64,000 nucleotides of DNA from an uncultured Methanosarcinales archaeon. GTDB taxonomy: Archaea; Halobacteriota; Methanosarcinia; Methanotrichales; Methanotrichaceae. Every line of letters starts with the position of its first letter. The stretch's first letter is position 1. Shown piece by piece: positions 38,730 through 48,238 of this stretch. The stretch lies in assembly GCA_903871465.1 (NCBI GenBank), contig CAIQHB010000080.1, forward strand, positions 186,001 to 250,000. The letters run 5' to 3'. Under the pieces are notes generated by a model, which was given only the letters and a program-made list of their open reading frames with translations, had not been told where the DNA came from and ran no database searches. The position numbers and the translations under genes were made by a program.

Positions 38730-39187
38730 GATATGCCATTTTCCGACTAACTTCTTCGAACGCCCTCCTGTGTCTATTCCGCGGGTGAATCATACATCGC
38801 TCAGACGAAAAATACTTGCAGAGGAAATATGTCTGAGTGGCACTCCTCCAAAATCAATTGTCTTCGAGCCCCTTTACCCGGGTTTGTACCACATCTTTAT
38901 ATCGTTGAATGACGAAGGAGTCATGGGCAAAAGTCGACCAAAACCACTTTCCTCCTACAATTGTTTCATCATCGGCTTTGCCCATCCCTCCCATGCTTTC
39001 CTCAGGCAGACATCCCTCCGAGCAGCCTTCAGGTAGCAAGCTCTTGCGCGCATGACGGTTTGATGCAAAGCTTTTTTATCCTTTTAGATTATTGTGCTCG
39101 TCTTTATCATCGATCTGAAATTTCGATAAGAGCAAAAGACTTAAAAAAGTATTTGATATAGTTTGGTCATTAGATTTACAGGTTACT

Positions 39188-41590
39188 ATGGAATCATTCC
39201 AGGTGAACACCGGGCGATTGAAGGTCCCACAGACGACCGATGATCAAAGCCAAAGACAGATCATCTCATTTCACGGGGCACTGATACTTGCAGCAAGCCT
39301 GGTCCTCGTCTCAATAGCCTTCAGCGTCCTTCTGGGAGGCGAGCTCCGCACAGCAATGGGTGATGGGCTGGCTGTGTTGGTCGATTTGATGGCGGCACTG
39401 GCTCTCTTCTATGCGGCCAGAAGATCTGCCGTTTGCGGCAGGCAGGTCCAATTGGCCTGGACTGTCCTGACGATAGGGCTGATCATACATACCCTTGGTG
39501 ATATTCTCTGGATGATCACCGAAGTTGTGATGCACCAGGAGCCTTTATTCTCTCTGGCCGACGGGCCGTTTCTGGCGCAGTATCCCATCTTTATCATAGG
39601 CATCCTTCTCTTGCCAAGTATTTCCCTGACATCCAACGAGAGGCTCAAGGTCATGCTGGATGAGGGAATTGTGGTGACGGCCTCGGTCATGATATTTTGG
39701 GTTTTGTTGATAGCGCCGACGATTGTTTCTAACGCGGGAACAGATATCGGTATTCAAATTCTCTCCGTAGCTTATCCGGTCATGGATCTGATGCTGCTTT
39801 TTGCCCTGATCGAGCTATTGTTCCGCAGGATCGAATCCAGGCGGCTAGGCTCGATAATGCTTTTGATTATCGGCACCTCTGTGATGATTGGAACAGATTT
39901 CCTTTATACGAGCCAATCTTTGCAGAATATTTATGATTCGGGAGGGCTATTGGATACGGGTTGGATCGTTGCCTACTCAGCCGTCGGACTGGCAGGTGTA
40001 CTGCAGGCCAACTCCCTTAACCCGAGGTCCACTTCTTCCACCTCCACTCCTACTCTCGCTTCCTCCTCGACATCCCTTGAAACGAGTATTATGCAATTTA
40101 CCAAGCCTTATTATTTGCCATATTTTGGCGCAGGAGTTGCCTATATCCTTCTCCTTTGGAGCTATAGCCACCCACTTCCGATGAGCACCACATATCTATC
40201 GTGGGGTGTGGGTCTTATCATCGGTTTGATCGTCATCCGCCAAATCGCTGCATTGAAAGAGAACGAGAGTTTGTGCAGGGAATCCATAAGAGCCGAGGGC
40301 GAGGTCCGGAGACTGAATGAGGAGCTTGAAACCCGGGTCATCGAACGCACGGCGCAGTTTGAGTCAGCCAACATAAATCTGCAGAACGAGATCCAAGAAC
40401 GCAAACGAATAGAGAAGGATCTACTGAAATCCAAGGAAACCGCGGAGACCGCAACCATTGCCAAATCCGAGTTTCTGGCCAATATGAGCCATGAGATAAG
40501 AACCCCGATGAACGCGGTCATAGGCCTGACAGGTCTTCTCCTGGGAACTGAACTGACTCAAGAGCAGCGCGACTCTGTGGAGACCATCCGGACCAGTGGT
40601 GACGGTCTATTATCGATTATCAACGATATACTGGACTATTCGAAGATTGATAACGGCAAGATGGAGTTGGAAATACAGCCTTTTGATGTAGCAGGTAGCA
40701 TAGAGGACGCCATTGATCTGGTGGCTTCAAATGCCTCTGAAAAGGGCCTGACCATTGCTTATGAGGTCGATTGCAATACTCCGAAAATGATTATTGGTGA
40801 CCCGACCAGGCTGCGCCAAGTCTTAGTCAACCTGCTCAGCAATGCAGTTAAATTTACGAGTTCGGGCGAAGTAAGGATCTCTGTTTTGAGCAAGAGCGTC
40901 GAAGACGGCAGATTCGAGATTCATTTCGCAGTCAGAGACGCAGGAATTGGAATTCCTGAGAATAAGATGAGCTGTCTGTTCAAATCATTCAGTCAGGTAG
41001 ATCTCTCGACTACGCGTAGATATGGCGGAACAGGCCTTGGTCTCGCCATAAGCAAAAGGCTCGTTGAGCTGATGGGCGGCAGAATTTGGGTGGAATCCGA
41101 ATTTGGTAAGGGTTCCATATTCCATTTTACAATATTGGCAAGGGGATCATCTCTCAAGCCCGCCACAGGCAGAGAATCGTCTCGGCGAATAGAGACGAAG
41201 ATGCAAACGAATCCTCGCCATCCTCTACGCATATTGATAGCGGAGGACAACATAATCAACCAGAAGGTAATTTTAAAGATGCTCAACAAGCTGAACTATC
41301 ATGCAGATGTCGCTGCCAACGGTCTGGAGGTCCTGGCAGCCCTTGAACGTCAGGCCTATGATGTAGTTCTCATGGATGTCCAGATGCCTGAGATGGATGG
41401 GCTGGATGCGGCCAAAAAGATCCGTGAAAAGTGGCCGGAAGGGCCAAAGATCATTGCCATTACTGCCTATGCCATGCAGGGTGATCGGGAGAAATGCATC
41501 GCATCAGGCATGAATGATTACATAACAAAGCCCGTGAATCTTGACGAGTTGCGATCCGCCTTAGATCTGATAGCCATCTCTGGAAATTGA
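39188..41590 (+). CDS. Hybrid histidine kinase (membrane sensor, HisKA, HATPase, receiver)
   Basis: FLANMSHEIRTPMNAVIGLTGLLL; VLVNLLSNAVKFTSSG; GGTGLGLAISKRLVELMGGRI; receiver DVVLMDVQMPEMDGLDAAKKIR. Confidence 0.95.
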   Translation: MESFQVNTGRLKVPQTTDDQSQRQIISFHGALILAASLVLVSIAFSVLLGGELRTAMGDGLAVLVDLMAALALFYAARRSAVCGRQVQLAWTVLTIGLIIHTLGDILWMITEVVMHQEPLFSLADGPFLAQYPIFIIGILLLPSISLTSNERLKVMLDEGIVVTASVMIFWVLLIAPTIVSNAGTDIGIQILSVAYPVMDLMLLFALIELLFRRIESRRLGSIMLLIIGTSVMIGTDFLYTSQSLQNIYDSGGLLDTGWIVAYSAVGLAGVLQANSLNPRSTSSTSTPTLASSSTSLETSIMQFTKPYYLPYFGAGVAYILLLWSYSHPLPMSTTYLSWGVGLIIGLIVIRQIAALKENESLCRESIRAEGEVRRLNEELETRVIERTAQFESANINLQNEIQERKRIEKDLLKSKETAETATIAKSEFLANMSHEIRTPMNAVIGLTGLLLGTELTQEQRDSVETIRTSGDGLLSIINDILDYSKIDNGKMELEIQPFDVAGSIEDAIDLVASNASEKGLTIAYEVDCNTPKMIIGDPTRLRQVLVNLLSNAVKFTSSGEVRISVLSKSVEDGRFEIHFAVRDAGIGIPENKMSCLFKSFSQVDLSTTRRYGGTGLGLAISKRLVELMGGRIWVESEFGKGSIFHFTILARGSSLKPATGRESSRRIETKMQTNPRHPLRILIAEDNIINQKVILKMLNKLNYHADVAANGLEVLAALERQAYDVVLMDVQMPEMDGLDAAKKIREKWPEGPKIIAITAYAMQGDREKCIASGMNDYITKPVNLDELRSALDLIAISGN

Positions 41591-41702
41591 TTTGATGAAA
41601 TTGGCGAATCAGATCATATTGATATTACCCTAATATGAAAAATAGGGCTTTATTCTCTTGTAGTATATTGGATCTTTGAATTAAGGAAGACAAGAGGAAA
41701 AT

Positions 41703-42548
41703 ATGAATAAGATTTCGATATCGATTATCCTCATCATAAGCCTGATAGGGTGTGTTTCAGCAGCATATGGACAAAGCGCTACAGATACTCTGCCAGCAGA
41801 GGCCACTGGTTATGCAGCTATTGCACCAAATGTCGCTCAAGGTACGGCTCCGCAATACTCCGAATATTATATTATGCCAACGGGACCCAAACCTGCCACT
41901 CATATTATTACTCCGCAAAAATATGCAATCGAAGGCAGAACACCGACCACGGTTTACTTTGGCAACCAGATGCAAGCAGTCCAATATTCACAATACCTGA
42001 GTAACCCTGCTTATAAGCAAAGCAACTCTCTATGGATTCAGGGATCAGCGAGCTGGTCTCAATATGCCGTAGTTCCTCAAGGTGCAGTCCTGTCGCTCGT
42101 AGCCATCACCTCAACAGGGGGAAATGGATATCTGTACGAGATATATCCTGATGGCAGGTCGCCCAGTAATAACTACTACTTCTTCCCTGGAGCCAATCAA
42201 ATTGGATTCTATGCAGATACCATCGGACAGCATACGTTGCTTATCTCAGTAAACGGCCAGTCCAGCAATGAGATAGTAATAGACGTAACTGGCTATCAGC
42301 CACCGGCCGTTCAACAGCCGAGTTATTCGCAGCCAATTTACTATCCGCAGCCGACCTATACGACACCGATCTATTACACTCCAATATTCGAGCCTATAGA
42401 TCCAATAGTTCACTTCCCACCTGAGCACCGGCACCATGGAGACAATTCGAGTCCTGAAGACCATGGAATAGATGTGCCACCCAAATACCATGGAACAGAC
42501 GACCCCCACAAAGGGCATGGAGGTAATGTATCTCCTGGAGGCCAATAG
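41703..42548 (+). CDS. Secreted protein with Tyr/Pro-rich and His-rich repeat C-terminus
   Basis: Signal MNKISISIILIISLIGCVSAAYG; QPSYSQPIYYPQPTYTTPIYYTP; PEDHGIDVPPKYHGTDDPHKGHGGNV. Confidence 0.75.
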   Translation: MNKISISIILIISLIGCVSAAYGQSATDTLPAEATGYAAIAPNVAQGTAPQYSEYYIMPTGPKPATHIITPQKYAIEGRTPTTVYFGNQMQAVQYSQYLSNPAYKQSNSLWIQGSASWSQYAVVPQGAVLSLVAITSTGGNGYLYEIYPDGRSPSNNYYFFPGANQIGFYADTIGQHTLLISVNGQSSNEIVIDVTGYQPPAVQQPSYSQPIYYPQPTYTTPIYYTPIFEPIDPIVHFPPEHRHHGDNSSPEDHGIDVPPKYHGTDDPHKGHGGNVSPGGQ

Positions 42549-42789
42549 CCTCTCTCTTTATTACTTATTCTGTTGGTGGCTTGATCTGCTGTTGCTTTGC
42601 TAGCATTGATTTTGCTGATCATTCCATCGTCATTATTATTTCTCGTCTCTATTCTTGACTTTTCCAGATTTCCAGGGCGACATCTCATTCAGATGTCTGG
42701 ACATCTCATGTAAATTTGTTTGATTCGAAGGCAATACTTATTAATGTGGACATAAGAGTTACAACCATCAATTGACAATATTTCTTTAA

Positions 42790-43062
42790 TTGAGGCGAGA
42801 TGAATTGACTGAAAAAAGAGCAGAAGATTTAACCGGAAGCAAAAAAGATGGACGAGAAGGAGAATCTCTACTGGATAGGCTTGATGTGGTGCATGTCAAT
42901 GATAGACCGGATATACTGCATGTAATCGACGGGACTGGCGCGCCGGAATCAGAAAAAAGATTGGAATCAAAACGGGGGAAGAAGGTGCGAGACGAGCCGT
43001 GTGACCTGCAAGCCGAGAGAGGTGGACTGAAGGTAAAAGATTCCGATTTCAAGACAAAGTAG
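42790..43062 (+). CDS. Small highly charged hypothetical protein (90 aa)
   Basis: TTG-start ORF, charged coherent translation; no close family recognised. Confidence 0.35.
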   Translation: MRRDELTEKRAEDLTGSKKDGREGESLLDRLDVVHVNDRPDILHVIDGTGAPESEKRLESKRGKKVRDEPCDLQAERGGLKVKDSDFKTK

Positions 43063-43155
43063 ATTTCTAAAAATTTTTGTATTGCTTTGATGGAGGAGAT
43101 GATTCACATGGTTTTTATAGGTTTAGGAACTAAATATAGTTCAGGTGAATAAATC

Positions 43156-43272
43156 ATGTTAAAGTCGATAAAGAAACTTATAAAAATATTCTTCCTGATG
43201 GCAACTATTGTGCCGCTGCTCAAAGCCCTGGCAAGAGAGATGCACGACTCCAAAAATGAGAAAAATGATTGA
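43156..43272 (+). CDS. Possible 38-aa membrane peptide
   Basis: MLKSIKKLIKIFFLMATIVPLLKALAREMHDSKNEKND*; below ORF-track length. Confidence 0.3.
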   Translation: MLKSIKKLIKIFFLMATIVPLLKALAREMHDSKNEKND

Positions 43273-43564
43273 TCACTCCTGCCATCCAAATCATTTGATC
43301 CGGGTCAAGCTCGATTCTTGCAGAGATCGTCCCCCAATCAACCGACCAATGGATCTTGGGATCTCATTTAAACTATCAGACTGCGAAGATTCGGTCTGAT
43401 CCGAAACAGGCATATACCGTATCCGATATTCCTCGCTCACGCCATCAAATTTTTACAACCTCTTGCGAACTGCAGAAGCGCTTCTCTGCCAGGGATGACT
43501 GAAGAATGACTACCGCATCGCAAGTGCAATATCCCAAAAAGACGACATTTGCCCGGAGGCCGAT

Positions 43565-44617
43565 ATGCGCATAATACTGCATGTAGATCTGGATGCGTTC
43601 TTCCCTTCCGTAGAAGCACGAGCGAATCCTGAATTGAAGGGTAAGCCTCTGGTGGTAGGTGCTGATCCCAAAGAGGGCCAGGGAAGGGGCGTAGTCAGCA
43701 GCGCATCTTATGAGGCGAGGAATTTCGGCATCAAGTCAGCCATGCCTATATCAAGAGCCTGGAAGCTATGTCCTGATTGCGTTTATCTCAGGCCAAATTT
43801 CGAATTGTACGTCGTTGCCTCAAGCAATATAATGAAAATTCTAAAAAGCCATGCCGATAAATTTGAGCAGGGCGGCATAGACGAAGCTTACCTTGACATA
43901 TCAAGCAAAGCGAACAATTTTGCCGAGGCCAGAGATTTGGCTCGCAAGATAATGGATGAGATTCTGAATCAGGAACATCTATCGTGCTCCGTTGGCGTTG
44001 GTCCCAATAAAATAGTAGCAAAAATAGCCTCTGATTTTAGGAAACCCTTCGGCTTGACCGTAGTTGAAGAGAAGGACGTGAAAGGATTTTTGTACCCCTT
44101 AAAAGTAGGAAAGCTTCCGGGAGTGGGTCCAAAGACGGAACGGAGCCTGTTGGAGCTGAAAATCGAGACTATCGGAGACTTAGCTTCCACAAAGCCGGAG
44201 ACGCTGACGAGACTCTTTGGCGTTTGGGGTATGAGGCTGCAAAAGTTTGCCAATGGCGTCGATGAAAGAGAAGTAATCGAAGAATACGAGACAAAATCAA
44301 TAGGAAGAGATGTTACCTTTGAGAAAGATTCGGACGATGAAAACCAAATTTTTGCAGTTTTAAACGATCTGGCGGAAGATGTGCATGAGGACGTGGTTTC
44401 TAATGCACTAAAATTTAAAACGATCACGATAAGAGTCAGATATCCGCATTTTGAAACCCATACTCGCTCCAAATCCTTGATGTTTCCAACAGATGACCTG
44501 GATATTCTAAGGAACAATGCCAAGAGATTGATTGCGCCTTTCATGAGAGGCAGAAAGAAAGTCAGATTGATCGGTGTAAGAGTATCGAATCTGATTTATC
44601 AATTCAAACCCATGTAA
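43565..44617 (+). CDS. Y-family DNA polymerase IV
   Basis: MRIILHVDLDAFFPSVEARANPELKGKPLVVGADP...GGIDEAYLDIS...SVGVGPNKIVAKIASDFRKPFGLTVV. Confidence 0.95.
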   Translation: MRIILHVDLDAFFPSVEARANPELKGKPLVVGADPKEGQGRGVVSSASYEARNFGIKSAMPISRAWKLCPDCVYLRPNFELYVVASSNIMKILKSHADKFEQGGIDEAYLDISSKANNFAEARDLARKIMDEILNQEHLSCSVGVGPNKIVAKIASDFRKPFGLTVVEEKDVKGFLYPLKVGKLPGVGPKTERSLLELKIETIGDLASTKPETLTRLFGVWGMRLQKFANGVDEREVIEEYETKSIGRDVTFEKDSDDENQIFAVLNDLAEDVHEDVVSNALKFKTITIRVRYPHFETHTRSKSLMFPTDDLDILRNNAKRLIAPFMRGRKKVRLIGVRVSNLIYQFKPM

Positions 44618-44699
44618 GCAAGAACGATTATACCGCTAGTGGAATCCTTGCTTTCTTAAACCCTTGATCAGATATTCTTTTAATCTAGTGGGTACCTAT

Positions 44700-45836
44700 A
44701 TGCTTATGGAGTCTAATATTAAAGTGTTGGATGAACCAAGAATAACATCCCTCACAGAAATCGACCTGCACGCTCTATCTGAAATAAGAGATGCGAAAGA
44801 TACCTTCCTGACAACCTATTTCGGAGCCACAGGAAGAGATAGCGAACAATCCTTTGTTGAATCCAGGCTGAACGCCATCAAGAAGGCCCTGCCAAAAGAT
44901 CTATTGGAGGCTTTTCAGGAGACTCTTGACATGAGCGAAAGCGCTCTTTCCGCCCCGGGCGTGAAAGGTGAACGCGGCCGGGTCATTTTTGCCTCAGCCA
45001 CCGCCGGGTTCCTGCACGTCTACAGATTGAGTGTGGAACCGGAATCGCTCGTCGTTTGGGATAGCTCGCCATTCCTTCTCCCCCTGGCAAAGCTGACGGA
45101 AGAGTACGAAGACTACGGCCTTCTGCTCATCGACTCCCAGGAGGCCAGGCTCTTTCTGGTGAAGTCTAACTTGCTGGAGAAGAATGAGAAGGCCTCCATC
45201 GACCTCATGAACAAGCACAAGAAAGGAGGCTGGAGCCAGATGCGCTACAACCGCCTCAGAAGAGGACAGATCAATTCCTTCTTCACCCAGCTTATTGAAG
45301 ATTTGCAAAAGAATGAAGATCTGACCAAGATTCGCGGCCTGGTAGTGGCAGGTCCCGGCGAGGCTAAGGGCCAGCTTGTAGAGATGATGCCCCTAGCCCT
45401 GAAGGATAAGGTCATAGGAATTATGGATATCTCGATGGATGCGTCCTCAAAAGACCTGGTGGAACGAGGCAAGGACATAGCTTATGAGGACGAGCGAACC
45501 AGGGAGAAGATTCTGGCCGAAAAGCTGAAAGAAGCCGTACTGCGCGGTCATCCTGTCGCCTATGGCCTGTCGAACGTTGGGAAGGCCCTGTTGGAAGGGC
45601 GAGTGGACTCTCTCTTGATCTCAGAGGGTTTTGCCCTGCCCGGAATGATCTGCACAAGCTGTCAACACATAGATTCAGAGATAGAGAAGTGCCCCACCTG
45701 TGGCGGAGAAGCGGCGGCGCTCAGCCTGGAGAGACTCTATGAGCTGGCAGAGCGAATGGGTGCAGAGATAGTTTTAGTTGAAGATGACGATTTCCTGGAA
45801 AGCCTGGGGAATATAGGGGCCATACTGAGGTACTGA
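44700..45836 (+). CDS. Vms1/Ankzf1-like (aRF1/eRF1-related) peptidyl-tRNA hydrolase family protein
   Basis: LLLIDSQEARLFLV; GGWSQMRYNRLRRGQINSFFTQLIEDL; C-terminal CTSCQHIDSEIEKCPTCGG zinc ribbon. Confidence 0.75.
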   Translation: MLMESNIKVLDEPRITSLTEIDLHALSEIRDAKDTFLTTYFGATGRDSEQSFVESRLNAIKKALPKDLLEAFQETLDMSESALSAPGVKGERGRVIFASATAGFLHVYRLSVEPESLVVWDSSPFLLPLAKLTEEYEDYGLLLIDSQEARLFLVKSNLLEKNEKASIDLMNKHKKGGWSQMRYNRLRRGQINSFFTQLIEDLQKNEDLTKIRGLVVAGPGEAKGQLVEMMPLALKDKVIGIMDISMDASSKDLVERGKDIAYEDERTREKILAEKLKEAVLRGHPVAYGLSNVGKALLEGRVDSLLISEGFALPGMICTSCQHIDSEIEKCPTCGGEAAALSLERLYELAERMGAEIVLVEDDDFLESLGNIGAILRY

Positions 45837-45986
45837 AAGGACTTCTGGGTTTGGTCCAGAGATTACGAGGTTCTAAGGCAGAAAACGGATACAGAAATCT
45901 CTTTCGGCTTATCAATCCAAAGGTATCTCTAGGAAATGGATGACTACTGAGGAATGAGTTCAGACAGGTCGCCTGAGCTTATCCTT

Positions 45987-46241
45987 CTATTCCTCAGAGG
46001 AGCTTATGCTGACTTCTTGCCAGTGCTTTCCTCTGTGTGGAGATGTCCTTAATGCTTCCTCGCGCTGCGCATTAAGAAGTCCGTCGAGCCAATCGTTAAG
46101 CTTCTTACCAGGATTATGCTCAGTCCAGTATGACTGAAGCCTCACATGCTGGTCGCACCTGTGGTTAAGGCTAATGCCACGTTGGCAGATAGGTCCGCCG
46201 CACGGTCCGTGGCCTTTGAGGTCGCACTCTGGGGAATTCAT
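45987..46241 (-). CDS. Small Cys/His-rich hypothetical protein (84 aa)
   Basis: CDLKGHGPCGGPICQRGISLNHRCDQH possible zinc-binding cluster; otherwise empty intergenic region. Confidence 0.45.
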   Translation of the reverse strand: MNSPECDLKGHGPCGGPICQRGISLNHRCDQHVRLQSYWTEHNPGKKLNDWLDGLLNAQREEALRTSPHRGKHWQEVSISSSEE

Positions 46242-46590
46242 TTCAATCTCTTTGGATACATTATGAGCTTATCTAGGTTGCCCCGGGAACATGCCGATGC
46301 AGATGCAGAAAACGGGCTGAGATATCATATTCGACCATTCTTCGTCTCCCTGTATATTGTTCAGATCTAACGGATCGTTCAATTTGGATGAAGCGATGGC
46401 GATAACTGAATCATAACATTTAAATATGTTTAATTTTAACTGAGACTATCAAATCAGGAAGATCTCACTGTTAATCCTCTTTAAAAAGGAGGTGGGCGGC
46501 AAGTTACCAACGAATTTCAATGCCATAAAACCATAAAATTGAGAGCAAATTATTTAAGATTTTTTTAAAAGCTTGCAGAGGTGAGTCTTT

Positions 46591-48018
46591 ATGGAAAAGA
46601 TAGATAGTTCATCCCGGACGGTGGAAGGGAGGCGGGGCAAAATACCAAATCCCCCTTCAAAGCCCGATATTGGAAACCTGGCGGATTGTATTACAGACTG
46701 CAAGAGAGCAACTCTATCAAGTGACACGGGTCCGGAAGATCCAGATGAATTCAACGAGCTGCGCGGAAGGCTGGAATCCTGTCGGGAGAAACTTCCGCCC
46801 CTTTATCGAGAATTGGTCTACAAACCATTCGTCGCCGAACTTGATAATCAAGGAAAGGACAATTTCAATAAGATCCTTCTTGGCGACCCGGACAAAGAAG
46901 GCGAAGCTGGTTTGATGCTGGATATCGCTCAGGCCATCCTTCAGAATGGTGAAGGATACAATGAAAGGGCAACAGATGCTTACCAAGAGGTTATAAGCGA
47001 TCTCTACGATGGCTTCCTCTCGGCGGAGGACCGATCCGGTGTCAAGCCGCCGGATTACGGGGTCTCACCTCCACTCGCCAAGTGGGGCAGACCGGATTTT
47101 GGCCCTTATACCTGGACGGCCGACGCCACAGCTACTTTTGACGTAGGAACCGCAATCGTCAATATGCCACCACCATATGCCAGCCAGGCCCTTCTCTCCT
47201 GGGCGGCCTTGGCACACGAGACCGCCGGACATGATATTCTCTCGGCAGACGAAGGACTGACCCCAGAGTTGGCAAAGGCAGTAAGAATGGCGCTGAATGA
47301 CGCCGATGTTGGGGATGTGCTGCCCAGCTACTGGGCGGACCGTATTGACGAGACTGCTGCAGATGTAATGGGGATATTGAACATGGGCCCCGTCGTAGGA
47401 ATTGCTCTCATAGCCCTTCTGCGCGGAATGAATGCTGCCTATACCAGGAAAGCCAAACTTCGGAGTTGGGGTACCTTAGACGATCCGCATCCAGCAGATG
47501 TTCTAAGGGGTTACCTGGCCGCGTCTGTGATAAGACTGCTCAGTTTCAACGGCGCAGAGAACTGGGCGAAGATCATTGAGGCCGAGACCGATAAAGATGT
47601 GACCACAATCCGGGCAGGATGGATAGTGATAGAACCCGAGGTTGCCAAGAAGTCGGCTGAGGTTGTTGCTGGAATACTGGTACGGGGGAAGATGGAGAAA
47701 CTGGAAAGCCATTCACTAGGCGAAATACAGAATTGGCACAATGATGATGATGCCATCGTTGCAGATCTGAGGCCACTGTTGACAACGGTTGGCAAGCTGC
47801 CTGAACAATATGCAAAAGGGATCTATGCGGCTCATGTGGTTGCTGCAGCTGCATTGGAGGCTCTCTCAAAGAATGCTGACATCCCTCAGATCTTTGATCG
47901 AATGATTGCAGTCCTGAAGATCATGCACGATACAAACCCATCGTGGGGACCGCTCTATGTGGCGCATCCCGGCAATTTGGTATCTTATCGGTCCTACCTG
48001 CCACATGAGGAAGATTAG
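46591..48018 (+). CDS. Hypothetical protein with possible variant zinc-metallopeptidase motif
   Basis: 475 aa; LISWAALAHETAGHDILSADEGL (translated ALAHETAGHD) and downstream RIDETAADVMGILNMGP. Confidence 0.7.
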   Translation: MEKIDSSSRTVEGRRGKIPNPPSKPDIGNLADCITDCKRATLSSDTGPEDPDEFNELRGRLESCREKLPPLYRELVYKPFVAELDNQGKDNFNKILLGDPDKEGEAGLMLDIAQAILQNGEGYNERATDAYQEVISDLYDGFLSAEDRSGVKPPDYGVSPPLAKWGRPDFGPYTWTADATATFDVGTAIVNMPPPYASQALLSWAALAHETAGHDILSADEGLTPELAKAVRMALNDADVGDVLPSYWADRIDETAADVMGILNMGPVVGIALIALLRGMNAAYTRKAKLRSWGTLDDPHPADVLRGYLAASVIRLLSFNGAENWAKIIEAETDKDVTTIRAGWIVIEPEVAKKSAEVVAGILVRGKMEKLESHSLGEIQNWHNDDDAIVADLRPLLTTVGKLPEQYAKGIYAAHVVAAAALEALSKNADIPQIFDRMIAVLKIMHDTNPSWGPLYVAHPGNLVSYRSYLPHEED

Positions 48019-48238
48019 ATGTAATTAGGAGAAGATTTGATCCAATTGGTCCCCCTCCAATTTTTTTATGCAAATATAAGAATCTAAATATGAATTGATT
48101 TGCAATCGCAACCCAGAAAGTGCTTTAAAAATATAGAGAAGAACACTATAATTGAGGAGACAGGATCTGTTTACAATGCATCATCCAGATCCGTTCTCAA
48201 AGATTTTAACGAGCATGGCTCCGGCTTTGCTCATGGCC

